A DNA stretch of 64,000 nt from Maniola hyperantus. Its lineage: Eukaryota > Arthropoda > Insecta > Lepidoptera > Nymphalidae. Below the pieces are notes generated by a model. It was given only the letters and a program-made list of their open reading frames with translations. It was not told where the DNA came from and searched no databases. A program made the position numbers and the translations under genes. Shown here piece after piece: positions 8,298 through 17,306 of this stretch (positions within the stretch are counted from its first letter, which is position 1; the number at the start of each line of letters is the position of its first letter). The stretch spans positions 4,588,001 through 4,652,000 of the forward strand of contig NC_048554.1 in NCBI RefSeq assembly GCF_902806685.2, in the 5' to 3' direction.

Positions 8298-11014
8298 ATG
8301 GAACAATTATGCGAAAAAGATAAATTTCCCACTACCAGCGCCACAAAGACCTCATGGAAACCACTATTAAGACAGGTGAGGATTTCATTTACGTTGTATT
8401 TAAAGCCAAAACTATATTTTTTAAGCTATAAGTTTTTTGTCAATCCATCTCTATTACCTCTATACATATATAAATATAAAAGTTTGTATGGATAGAGTAA
8501 GCAGCGAAGCAACAAACTTTTTAACATAAAAAATGGCTGAGCCTAGTGGATAAGACGGCTGCCTCCTGTTCGTCAGGGGTTCGATCCTGGGCGCACACCT
8601 CTAACTTTTCGGAGTTACGTGTGTTTTAAGAAATTAAATACCACTTGCTTTAACGGTGAAGGAAAACATCTTGAGGAAACCTGCATGCCTGAGAGCTCTC
8701 CCAAATGTTCTCAAAGGTGTGTGAAGTCTGTCGATTTAGCGTCTTAGCCAGCGAGGTGAACTATGGTCAAACCCTTCTCATTCTAAGAGGAGAACCGTGC
8801 TCAGTACTTAGCCGGCGATGGGTTGATTATAATGATGATGATGAAACAACGGCCAAGAATTATTTATGGAAAGCAAGTATAATGCTCCCTGATGCTCCAT
8901 TTTTAACGTGTTTTGGATTTCTAATTGCTATTTAACAATATTATTCCAAGTTATCCCACTTTCGCCTTAGATTGCATCATCACTTACCATCAGGTGAGAT
9001 CGCTGTCAAGAACTAACTTGTATCAGAACAAAAAAAAAATTATTTATTTCAATTCACATAGTAGTTATTTGAATCAATTTTTAGGGTTCCGTACCTTAAA
9101 AGGAAAAACGGAACCCTTATAGGATCACTTTGTTGTGTCTGTCTGTCTGTCAAGAAACCTACATGGTACTTCCCGTTGACCTAGAATCATGAAATTTGGC
9201 AGGTAGGTAGGTCTTATAGCTGGCATTAAGGGAAAAATCTGAAAACCGTGAATTTGTGGTTACAATACACAAAAAAATTTAAATTGTGGTCATAAACTAG
9301 TAATTAGTATTTTCAATTTTCGAAGTAAGATAACTATATCAAGTGGGTATCATATGAAAGGTCTTCACTTGTACATTCTAAAACAGATTTATAATTGACC
9401 CTACCTAGATCATAGTTTTTGAATTATCGTGCAAAATGTCGAAACAATACGACTGTTGTACGGAACCCTCGTTGTGCGAGCCTGACTCGCACTTGGCCGG
9501 TTTTTTTTAACTTGCAGATGTTTGTGTGCAGTGGAGTGATATTAAACTTTCTTATTTATGGATTATTTTTTGGTGCTCCAACAGTTTTTGTTCCGCAAAT
9601 ACGGAAACAAGCAAATTCAACTGAAGCTATTAGCATGGGGACAATGTCCTGGTTATGTGAGTTTGTTTAGAATTCACACACACGTAACTTTTTGTAAAAT
9701 ACTAAGTAATTTTTATTACCAACTTTTATTTCAGTGTCAGGCTCTGGCTACGGATCTATTCCATGTGCTCTAATTTTACCAATAATTGCAGAAAGATATG
9801 GAAGAAAAGTATCATACATAATCATATGGATTAATACATTTGTATGTACGTTATTATTTTATTTTAGTACAAGTATCACTGAACTTTTGATAAGTGGGTT
9901 TTTACAAGGAATGATCCCCGCAATACAATCTACGGTGGGTATCATGATACTCACCGAGTACACATCTCCTAACTACAGAGGCATATTTCTTACTTTGAAA
10001 AGTGCAACATTTTTTTGGGGTGTATGGATTTCAAACGCCATTGGAACATTTTACCATTGGAAAAATATTGGGATATTGATATTTATTTGCTGTATCTATA
10101 ATATAAGCATATTATTTTGGCCCGAGTCACCTCTTTGGTTGGCCACTAAGGGACGTTTTGAAGAATGTGCCAAATGTCATCGCTGGTTAAAGGGTACCGA
10201 CAAAGATTCTGAAGAAGAACTTAAGCAACTCATATATTCGCAAAAAGAAAATTCAAGACAAAAACAAGAACGTGAAGTAGATAAAAAAAAGCACTGTGTT
10301 ATTAAATTGTGTAACTCAATAACGGATAAAGGGTTTTATAAACCGTTAATATTATGTCTACTTACAGCATGCCTATATAATTTTTCAGGAAAATTGGCCT
10401 GTACAGGATATGTTATAGATATTATTAAAATAATTACTTTAAGTGAATCAACAGCGTACGAAGGAATGCTTGTATTAGATGGTATTACAGTGGTTGGAAT
10501 GTATATCGGTGTTTTAACAAGTAAATTTCTAAAACGACGTACATTGTTATTAGGCTCATCGTGTATAGGAGTAATGTTTCTATTTATTTTATCTTCCTAT
10601 TTATATTTAGTGCATTTGAAAGTCATGTCAGAAAACAAATACTTAACTTTATTCATTTTGACAGGTTTTTCATTAACAATAAGTTGCGGTCCTATGATAA
10701 TGTGTGCCTGTCTGGCTTGCGAAATGACACCTATAAAGTGTAGAAGTTTGTACTTAGCTGTTAACGCATTATTAACTAACGCTATTATGGCTACAGTATT
10801 AAAAGTTTTTCCATATTTATTTACATATTTCAACTCGCACGGAACATTTTTGTTCTGCGCTATAAATTCGTCAGTATTTATTAGTATTCTTTACAAGGTT
10901 TTGCCCGAAACAAAAAATAAAACAATTCTAGAAATAGAGAAATGTTTTTCAGATAAGAACAGTGTTTCAAAAGAAGAAGTTGAGTTGATCACTTTTAGAA
11001 CAAGTATGTTGTAA
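8298..11014 (+). CDS. Sugar transporter (MFS, SLC2/Tret1-like), copy 3
   Basis: Three exons: 8298-8375, 9518-9656 and 9735-11014. Introns are 1,142 and 78 bp. The predicted protein is 498 residues with the same N-terminus as copy 1 (MEQLCEKDKFPTTSATKTSW). Landmarks are NST in the first outer loop, AERYGRK, TEYTSPNYRG, PESP, CEMTPIKCR (the usual SEM is CEM here) and PETK. The C-terminus ends LITFRTSML. The role expected is facilitated sugar uptake; the substrate is unknown. Intron 1 holds a SINE and a GGGTTCCGTACC repeat whose terminal T-run abuts the acceptor. A likely poly(A) signal AATAAA lies at 11092. It is closest to copy 2 in the second half and in the 3' flank. Confidence 0.9.
8532..8850 (+). 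repeat. tRNA-derived SINE in intron 1 of copy 3
   Basis: It begins GGCTGAGCCTAGTGG (A box), has B box GGTTCGATCCTGG, then the family body ACTTTTCGGAGTTACGTG, ACGGTGAAGGAAAACATC and TTCTCAAAGGTGTGTGAAG, and ends in a GATGATGATGA tail. It is full length compared with 52776-53096, with moderate divergence. Confidence 0.85.
9079..9510 (+). repeat. GGGTTCCGTACC-type dispersed repeat, full length
   Basis: It runs from TTTTTAGGGTTCCGTACC to CTCGCACTTGGCCGGTTTTT. Inside are a (GTCT)n run, AAGAAACCTACATGGTACTT and GTGAATTTGTGGTTAC. At least nine relatives occur in this window. The 3' oligo-T ends directly in front of the exon-2 acceptor of copy 3 (TTAACTTGCAG). I cannot assign a transposon class. Confidence 0.8.
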
Positions 11015-11224
11015 AAATGTATTTCGATCAGTTCCACGTTTTGAGTAAATAATTTTAAGAATTCCCTTATTTTTGTACTATAATAATATTTAATAAATTA
11101 AAAAGATGCTTTAGTTTTACTTTTGATAGATGTTTTCTTAATATCCTTTTACGGTTCCATACAAAATAGTAAAAATAAAACCCTTACTTATTCGAAACTT
11201 CGTCCATCTATCGGTCACATACGC

Positions 11225-11695
11225 CAGGATAAAGTAAAGCCACTGAGCACAACAGCCTGCGATCTATTTTTCACATAGGAGGAAAACCAACGAAACAGAT
11301 CTCCTCTTATGCCTGCCTTAACTAATACACACAACACGGTAATGTTATCTATATTACCGTGGCCTTACTATAGTCAGTGTACCAACCAAGTGGGTACCGA
11401 TTGCCCATTTTATCAGATACAAAATCTGTAAAGAGAGCTTGATTTAATACAGTGGATCTTCTTTTGACGAAAACATGTTGAGAGAGACTAAAGTGAGGCT
11501 TTAAAACCGAATATAGTTGGTCATTTATGCTACACGTTCCACTATTTTTGCCAGTACACAGAGTTTGGAGAGCGACCGATAATTGTTTGTAAGGTGCTTA
11601 GGGCCTTTCGTATGAATAGGTGTTATATAAGCCGATTTCCAGATCTTAGGTACGGTGCCCTCCTTTATTGATTTTTAAATAGTATTGTTACGGGG
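11225..11695 (-). pseudogene. Degenerate LINE reverse transcriptase
   Basis: Minus-strand segments in shifting frames read as consecutive RT landmarks: EGTVPKIWKSAYITPIHTKG, then NNYRSLSKLCVLAKIVERV, then LKPHFSLSQHVFVKRRSTV, then VYTDYSKA, then AGIRGDLFRWFSSYVKNRSQ. Several frameshifts and at least one stop separate them. It is a decayed Jockey/CR1-like LINE fragment lying between copies 3 and 4. Confidence 0.8.
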
Positions 11696-12250
11696 TGAAA
11701 CAGAGTTTTTGCGCCATTGAAGAGAAGGGTGGCAAAAAGTCAGGACATGCAGATTTATTAAATTTTAGGGACTTTAGCAATTTGTACACCAGGTGAGGAA
11801 TTGCAGTAGTGAATAAATCATGGAATGAAGAGGAGCAGGAGGGACTAGATATGGGGTCTCATGAACTGTGGTGATTACTAAAGAAGGTAGAAAAAAAGTA
11901 TTTTGAGAATAGTTCAAATATACCTTCACCTGAGTCACTGGTTTGATTAAAGTAAGTCATAAACGCTTAAAAAAGTAAAGTAGCTCTGTACCAAGTACCA
12001 GTTTTTATTTTATTATGCATAATATTATGAGACCAGAAGAATTTAAAATTTGTAATTATTGAATCTTCGGTTTTGTTTAAGTTGTTTCAGCAACATATTA
12101 TGTTCTCCACTTCTAAGGACTTTTCAGGTAGATGCTCAATCTCAAGTTTATTCGCGAGATTACCGTAGGTATATATTGAATTTCGTGTGATATTTAAACT
12201 TTTCTTTTATTATTTTGATTACCTAATTCAGCTGTAATAATAATTATAAA
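11696..12250. other. No gene seen
   Basis: AT-rich DNA between the LINE relic and the repeat fragment at 12251. No coding or repeat signature is recognised. Confidence 0.4.
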
Positions 12251-12319
12251 GTGTTATTTCTTGTATGATGGTACGGAACCCTTCGTGTGTGAGTCCGACA
12301 CGCACTTGACTGATTTTTT
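12251..12319 (+). repeat. 3' end of a GGGTTCCGTACC-type repeat
   Basis: TGGTACGGAACCCTTCGTGT followed by GAGTCCGACACGCACTTGAC and an oligo-T matches the right end of the family (compare 42120-42181). It sits at the left edge of the copy-4 unit, as a similar end does before copy 3 (7627-7660). Confidence 0.6.
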
Positions 12320-12515
12320 AAACTGCATAAACGTGTTGCGTATCAAATAGGTACAGAGTAAGCAGTTTTTAACGATAATCAAAAACAAGTGCTGTACAAC
12401 TGAATATTTAAATATTTCTTGTTCTTTTTATTTAAGATAACGATGATTTTAATGCATACAAGATCAGTGCATGTCTGTACGGTTTAAATAAAATCAACAA
12501 ATTCAATTTTAAAGT

Positions 12516-12828
12516 TCATCATCATGATCAAATCATCGCCAGCTCACTACTGAGCACGGGTCTCCTTTCAGAGTGAGAAGAGTTTTGGCGATAGTCTACA
12601 ACGCTGGCCAAGTGCGGGTTGGTAGACTTCACACACCTTTGAGAACATTATGGAGAACTCTCAGGCATGCAGGTTTCCTCACAATGTTTTCCTTCAACGT
12701 TAAAGCAAGTGAAATTCAATTACTTAAAAACGCACATAACTCTGAAAAGTTAAAGGTGCGTACCCGGCATCGAATCCTCAACCTCCGATTAGGACTTAGG
12801 AGGCGGATGTCCTAAACACTAGGATATT
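12516..12828 (-). repeat. tRNA-derived SINE, full length, upstream of copy 4
   Basis: Reverse-oriented member of the 52776-53096 family: the (ATC)n tail is at the left and a B-box-like CATCGAATCCTC and an A box are at the right. It is bordered by TTTAAAGTTC (left) and TTTAAAAGTTC (right), a probable target duplication. The corresponding points upstream of copies 1 and 3 lack it. Confidence 0.8.
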
Positions 12829-13483
12829 TAAAAGTTCTTCAAGCTAATTGCTTGGAAAATAGATTATGTACTTAAGCTTTCTTTGCCCTCAAGCATAAAA
12901 ACAAAATATAGTACGTAAATTACATTAGTTAAGTAGAGTCTCATCATAATATGTACCATATTATTTTAACTTGGGTATTGATTCTGAGTACCACTAAATA
13001 ATTTATTTTTTTAATAAATTAAATTTTAGTGTATTTCCATCCTCTTCTTACTAATGTAATATAAAAAAGACATACACAGTTTGACAGTTTTAAATTTAAT
13101 TTAGAGCTGTCAAACCTCGTGACTTTAGCAGCCAGTTGCGAACGTATTGTTTAAATTTGCAGCGTGCACTAAAATTTAAGTCTTTAAATGTAAAATTCAT
13201 GTTACATCCCTTTTTAGCAATATTAAAAAGAAAAAGATGCAGATAGTCTAAATTTAGTTTAGAGAAAGACAAGAGAATCGGCACTATATGCCTAAGTGTT
13301 TAGTTTTATTTATCGGAATTTCGTAAAAGATTTTGTTTAGGCACAGAGGCAGATTGCATATTATGTAAGGTCATTGGAATTGTAATCAATTACTATAGTG
13401 AAAGCTAAATATCGATGGATCCAGTAATATTTCCGATGATTCAAACAAATTCGCGGGCATCTGCTAGTTTTACAAACTTTTAC

Positions 13484-13489
13484 GATAAG
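13484..13489 (+). promoter_or_regulatory. Conserved GATAAG motif upstream of copy 4
   Basis: GATAAG lies 105 bp before the exon-1 ATG, in the same TTTTACGATAAGGTAC context as copy 1. Confidence 0.35.
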
Positions 13490-13588
13490 GTACATCATTA
13501 TATTTTTGTCTTCATTTCGTAAATTGAGTTAGTATTTGGACGACAGATAAGCTTGCATTAACACGTTACTTTTAAAACCCCCTTAATC

Positions 13589-13663
13589 ATGGAACTATTA
13601 TACAGAAAAGACCTTACTACTAGCAGCACTACAAAGACTTCATGGAAACCACTACTAAGACAG
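13589..13663 (+). CDS. Sugar transporter copy 4, exon 1
   Basis: Twenty-five codons, MELLYRKDLTTSSTTKTSWK and on to LLRQ, followed by the same GTGAGG donor as in copies 1 and 3. One codon is missing relative to those copies. The partner exons lie 12.2 kb downstream (25834-27562), beyond a nested LTR-retrotransposon insertion. The joined protein would be 497 residues. Whether splicing across this intron is still efficient cannot be seen from DNA. Confidence 0.8.
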
Positions 13664-13713
13664 GTGAGGTTTGCGTTCTCCTTTTATTTTTGACGTCGTG
13701 TATAGTAATTAAT

Positions 13714-13894
13714 GAGCCTCAATAGCTTAACGGTTAAAGGAGCGGATTGAAATCCAAAAGGTTGCCGGTTCAAACCCCACCCGTTGCACTATTGTCGTAC
13801 CTACTTTTAGCACAAGCTTAACGCTTAGTTGGACGGGAGAGGGGAATATTAGTAAGCATGATGAACTTGGCTAATATTCTTTTAAAGAAAAAAA
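13714..13894 (+). repeat. tRNA-Phe-derived SINE in intron 1 of copy 4
   Basis: It starts GAGCCTCAATAGCTTAACGG, has B box GGTTCAAACCCCA, TATTGTCGTACCTAC in the body, and ends CTAATATTCTTTTAAAG plus A-run. It is homologous to 6958-7133. Confidence 0.8.
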
Positions 13895-14014
13895 ATTGTA
13901 TCTATCTAAGTAATTACCTACGAGTAAGCCAAAACTATATTTTTTCAGTTTTGTGTCAATACATCTCTATAGATAAATATAAAAGTATGTATGTACTATA
14001 GAGCAAGCTGCTAA

Positions 14015-14245
14015 CTTAACTGCTGAGCCGCAATAGCACCTCCTATTCGCTATAGGTCGGCGGTTCGATCGCTTGCGACGCACCGTTAACTTTTCGGAGC
14101 TACGTGCGATTTAAGCTATTAAAGCTTAACGGTTAAGAAAAACTCAGGTGTTCTCAAAGGGCAATGTTGAGTGAATGAATGTTATGGGAAGTCTGCCATT
14201 TCTCACTTGGCCAGCGTGGTGACTATGGCCAACCCCTTTTCAAGA
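14015..14245 (+). repeat. Degenerate tRNA-derived SINE
   Basis: CGGCGGTTCGATCGCTTGCG (B box), TTAACTTTTCGGAGCTACGT and GGCCAGCGTGGTGACTATGG match the 52776-53096 family in order, with internal deletions. Confidence 0.65.
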
Positions 14246-14382
14246 ATTAAGGGAAAGTAAGTATAATGCTGACAGATAACCCCATTTTCAATGTGTTATG
14301 GATTTCTAACAGCACAATCGAACAATATAAAATTTTGACATTTCCTTCGATGTATATACTAGAGTCAATTTTAACCGACTTC

Positions 14383-14491
14383 TTGGGGTCGGTGCCAATG
14401 TGGTGTCATTGTAAAGTCTCAAAAATATGAAGTAAGTACTTACTTAGAGACAGTTCACGCAGCTAATAAGCGAAATTGGCACCGGTCCCAA
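14383..14491. repeat. Small inverted-repeat element
   Basis: TTGGGGTCGGTGCCAAT at the left and, in reverse complement, TTGGGACCGGTGCCAAT at the right give a 17-bp near-perfect stem around about 75 bp. Probably a short foldback MITE. Confidence 0.5.
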
Positions 14492-14661
14492 AAAATATTA
14501 TTATACAACTAGTATATAAGCTCTTGTATACCTATATAATATAATCGGTAATTAATTAAAATACTTTTTATTTTTAGTGTACAAAACACGGTTAGGTATT
14601 GAAGTCAGGTTTTTAATATATTTCTTTGTTTGCTTGGAAGAATCTGCACCGGTACCTATAA

Positions 14662-14875
14662 TCAGTACCCTTATTATAAATGCGAAAGTGTGTTTGTTTG
14701 TTGGTTTATTGGTTTGTTGGTTTGTCTTTCAATCACGTCGCAACGGTGCAACGGATTGACGTGATTTTTTGCATGGGTATAGATAAAGACCTGGAGAGTG
14801 ACATAGGCTAATTTTTATCCCAAAAAATCAAAGAGTTCCCACGGGATTGTTAAAAAACTTAAAATGAACTACGTT
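14662..14875 (+). mobile_element. Helitron (TCAGTACC...type), 3' end missing
   Basis: It starts TCAGTACCCTTATTATAAAT, continues GTTTGTTGGTTT...CAATCACGTCGCAACGGTG and GACCTGGAGAGTGACATAGG, then breaks off before the terminal hairpin and CTAG. The complete version of this family, inverted, is at 46263-46501. Confidence 0.65.
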
Positions 14876-14976
14876 TGCCGGTACCAAAGACTGCACATTT
14901 TAGACTGCACATTTCTAATGACTTGCATTCTGTACAAACTGCCTGAAATAATTTTAAGTATTAGCGCGTGTTTAAG

Positions 14977-15205
14977 TGTTTGCGCGTGGAAGTTTCGAAA
15001 TAATAAATTGTGCTGATACTAATAGACTTTAATTTCGTTTTACAATATTATAAAAAAGGCAAAACAGTGACAACAGTAACAGTGGTTCGAAATCGTATTC
15101 GGTATGTATCGTCTTGACGTTTTGGAAAAGATTGACAGCTTGCGAATTACGTGGACCAATGATATTAGCCCACGGCCGTGATGTGTTTCGTTTCACGCCG
15201 AAACA
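14977..15205 (-). repeat. BEL/Pao LTR (3' LTR of the element)
   Basis: TG...CA boundaries. The terminal part of the integrase frame runs into this LTR, as the stop is at 15193. A purine-rich GGCCGGGGGCA immediately precedes the LTR on the minus strand and is the probable polypurine tract. It differs from the other LTR at about eight positions, all in 14990-15065. Confidence 0.85.
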
Positions 15206-17220
15206 TGCCCCCGGCCTTGGAACGCTGAGCTTCCAAGACTATCCTCGTCAGGGTCGACTAATGGGCAGATCTTCGTATAGGCTCGCCTCACAAGTCCGGA
15301 TGCAGTTTGTATTTCAGCGACCCTTGAGATTCCATCCTTCCCAGGTATGTTTCTGATGACTCGTCCGAGATGCCATCTCAACGGCGGGAAGTTGTCCTCT
15401 TTGATGATGACCATAGTGTTGGGTTTAAGGTCTTGCGTGTTCTCTCTCCACTTGGTCCGTGTTTGCAGCTCGGATATGTATTCTTTCGACCAGCGTCTCC
15501 AAAAATGTTGTCGAATTTGATCAACTCTCTGGTACCGATCGAGTCTATGCGTGGGCGTATCCTCCAGGTTGTCGTAGGCAGGTGCGGTGAGCGTACGGCC
15601 AACCAGGAAATGAGCAGGACTAAGAGGAAGGAAGTCGTTGGGATCGGACGACATTGGAGTGAGAGGGCGAGAGTTCAGGACAGCTTCAACTTGTGCTAAG
15701 ACGGTGCTGAACTCTTCGTATGTGAGATGCGCGTTACCGACCACGCGGCGAAGGTGGTATTTACACGAGCGTACTCCACGTTCCCACAATCCCGACATGT
15801 GACTGGCGTAGGGAACGATGAACTTGAATTTGATTTTTTGTTGATTTGCGTATTCGATAATGTCAGAACTACAACGTTCTAAAAATTGAGCGAATTCGTT
15901 TTTAAGTCCGACCATATTTCGGCCATTATCGGACCAAATTTCGGCAGGTTTTGACCTGCGGGAGACGAAACGATGTAGTGTGAGACAGTAAGCTTTAGTA
16001 GTAAGGTCACTCACCAGCTCTAAATGCACTGCGCGCGTTACAAAACATATAAAGATACAAATATATGCCTTTGTAGTTTTAGCTCCCCTACCTTTTCTGT
16101 TAAGAATGTACACTGGGCCAGCATAGTCAACGCCGCACCGATAGAACGGAAAAGTAGGTGTAATCCTCTCGCTGGGAAGATTTCCCATTAGAGGAGTGAG
16201 CGTTTGACCTCGCAGGCGCTTACACACAACACAGTCGTGAACGACTTTTCTAGCGAGATTTCTGCCTGCAATCGGCCACCATGATTCACGGAGATGAAAG
16301 AGAAGCGCCTGCGAAGCAGCGTGTAGCAATGATTTGTGTTCGTTCCGGAAGAGAAGAAGAGTGAAATGATGTTTGCTTGACAGCAAAATTGGATGTTTTT
16401 TATTATAGTCGAACTCTGAGTAGTCCAATCTGCCACCGACTCGCAGCAGCTTATCGTCATCAATAAACAAATTTAATTTACTTAAATTATGTTTATTCTT
16501 TAGTGCGCGATTGTTGGATATTGACTTGTACTCGACTGGAAAAGATTCCAGTTGAGAAAGCCTAATCAACAAGTTATCGGCTTCTCTCAGCTCATCGACG
16601 GTAAGAACACCCGACCGTTTATTCAGTTTATTGCGCGTATTATGTAAAAACCGTAAAACATATGCAGTTGAGCGTCTTAGCCGACTGAACTGAGAGAATC
16701 GTTCAAAATCGATAGCAGATTGCCCTTCAGAGCTCGACTTATCCTGGACTACTAGCGCGGTTATTTCACTACTCTTCATTTCCGGCAAGTCATTTGATTG
16801 CCTTTCGTGCGTGTAAAAGGGTGGTACGTTTTCGCAGTCAAATTCACGGTCGCGAAGGAAGGATGGCCCTTCCCACCATAAATCAGAAGAAGAGAGCTCC
16901 TCGAGATTCACAACCCCACGCGAAACGAGGTCAGCTGGGTTCTCTTTCTCGCTTACATGACGCCACGGAAGCTCCTTCGTCAAATCGTGAATTTCTATCG
17001 TCCTATTTTGAACGAACGTTTTTAATAATCTTGGCGGCATGCGCAGCCAACCTAAGACGATCGTCGAGTCCGTCCAAAACATTACGTGGTCGAAGTTGTA
17101 GTGAAGCGAATTGCGAACCTTGTTATAAAGGCGAGCACCCACTAGAGCGCCGAGAAGCTCTAACCGTGGGATGCTAACAGTTTTTAGCGGTGCGACTTTC
17201 TGATGTATAATAGTGTGCAC
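15193..17220 (-). CDS. BEL/Pao pol, downstream part: RNase H end and integrase
   Basis: 675 open codons, of which the first few (to about 17200) are read from the gypsy LTR. The first 110 residues finish the BEL RNase H (IPRLELLGALVGARLY, FWTDSTIVLGWL, ENPADLVSRG). An integrase zinc finger H-H-C-C follows (FRNEHKSLLHAASQ ... CVVCKRLRG, about 290-340). The integrase core has D365 (GVDYAGP), D431 (WSDNGRN) and E480 (GLWERG). A C-terminal DUF5641-like segment (DFLPLSPAHFLVGRTL, WRRWSKEYISELQ, W..GRVI) completes it. All catalytic acids are present and no internal stop is seen. It is cut from its start by the gypsy insertion. Confidence 0.88.
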   Translation of the reverse strand: MHTIIHQKVAPLKTVSIPRLELLGALVGARLYNKVRNSLHYNFDHVMFWTDSTIVLGWLRMPPRLLKTFVQNRTIEIHDLTKELPWRHVSEKENPADLVSRGVVNLEELSSSDLWWEGPSFLRDREFDCENVPPFYTHERQSNDLPEMKSSEITALVVQDKSSSEGQSAIDFERFSQFSRLRRSTAYVLRFLHNTRNKLNKRSGVLTVDELREADNLLIRLSQLESFPVEYKSISNNRALKNKHNLSKLNLFIDDDKLLRVGGRLDYSEFDYNKKHPILLSSKHHFTLLLFRNEHKSLLHAASQALLFHLRESWWPIAGRNLARKVVHDCVVCKRLRGQTLTPLMGNLPSERITPTFPFYRCGVDYAGPVYILNRKGRGAKTTKAYICIFICFVTRAVHLELVSDLTTKAYCLTLHRFVSRRSKPAEIWSDNGRNMVGLKNEFAQFLERCSSDIIEYANQQKIKFKFIVPYASHMSGLWERGVRSCKYHLRRVVGNAHLTYEEFSTVLAQVEAVLNSRPLTPMSSDPNDFLPLSPAHFLVGRTLTAPAYDNLEDTPTHRLDRYQRVDQIRQHFWRRWSKEYISELQTRTKWRENTQDLKPNTMVIIKEDNFPPLRWHLGRVIRNIPGKDGISRVAEIQTASGLVRRAYTKICPLVDPDEDSLGSSAFQGRGHVSA

Positions 17221-17306
17221 TCAACGACAGTCAGTCAGTAATAAACTAGCTACGGAGCTATACGGTTGTGTTATTTCTTACGTACCAGCTACCTACCTAC
17301 ATGTCA
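17201..17306 (+). repeat. Gypsy 5' LTR
   Basis: TGATGTATAA at the start and TACATGTCA at the end; no difference from 21605-21710 on reading both through. Confidence 0.93.

Noticed and set aside
11335..11370. CACGGTAAT...ATTACCGTG palindrome
   Set aside because: It lies inside the degraded LINE reverse-transcriptase segment and its 9-bp stem is within chance for this length.
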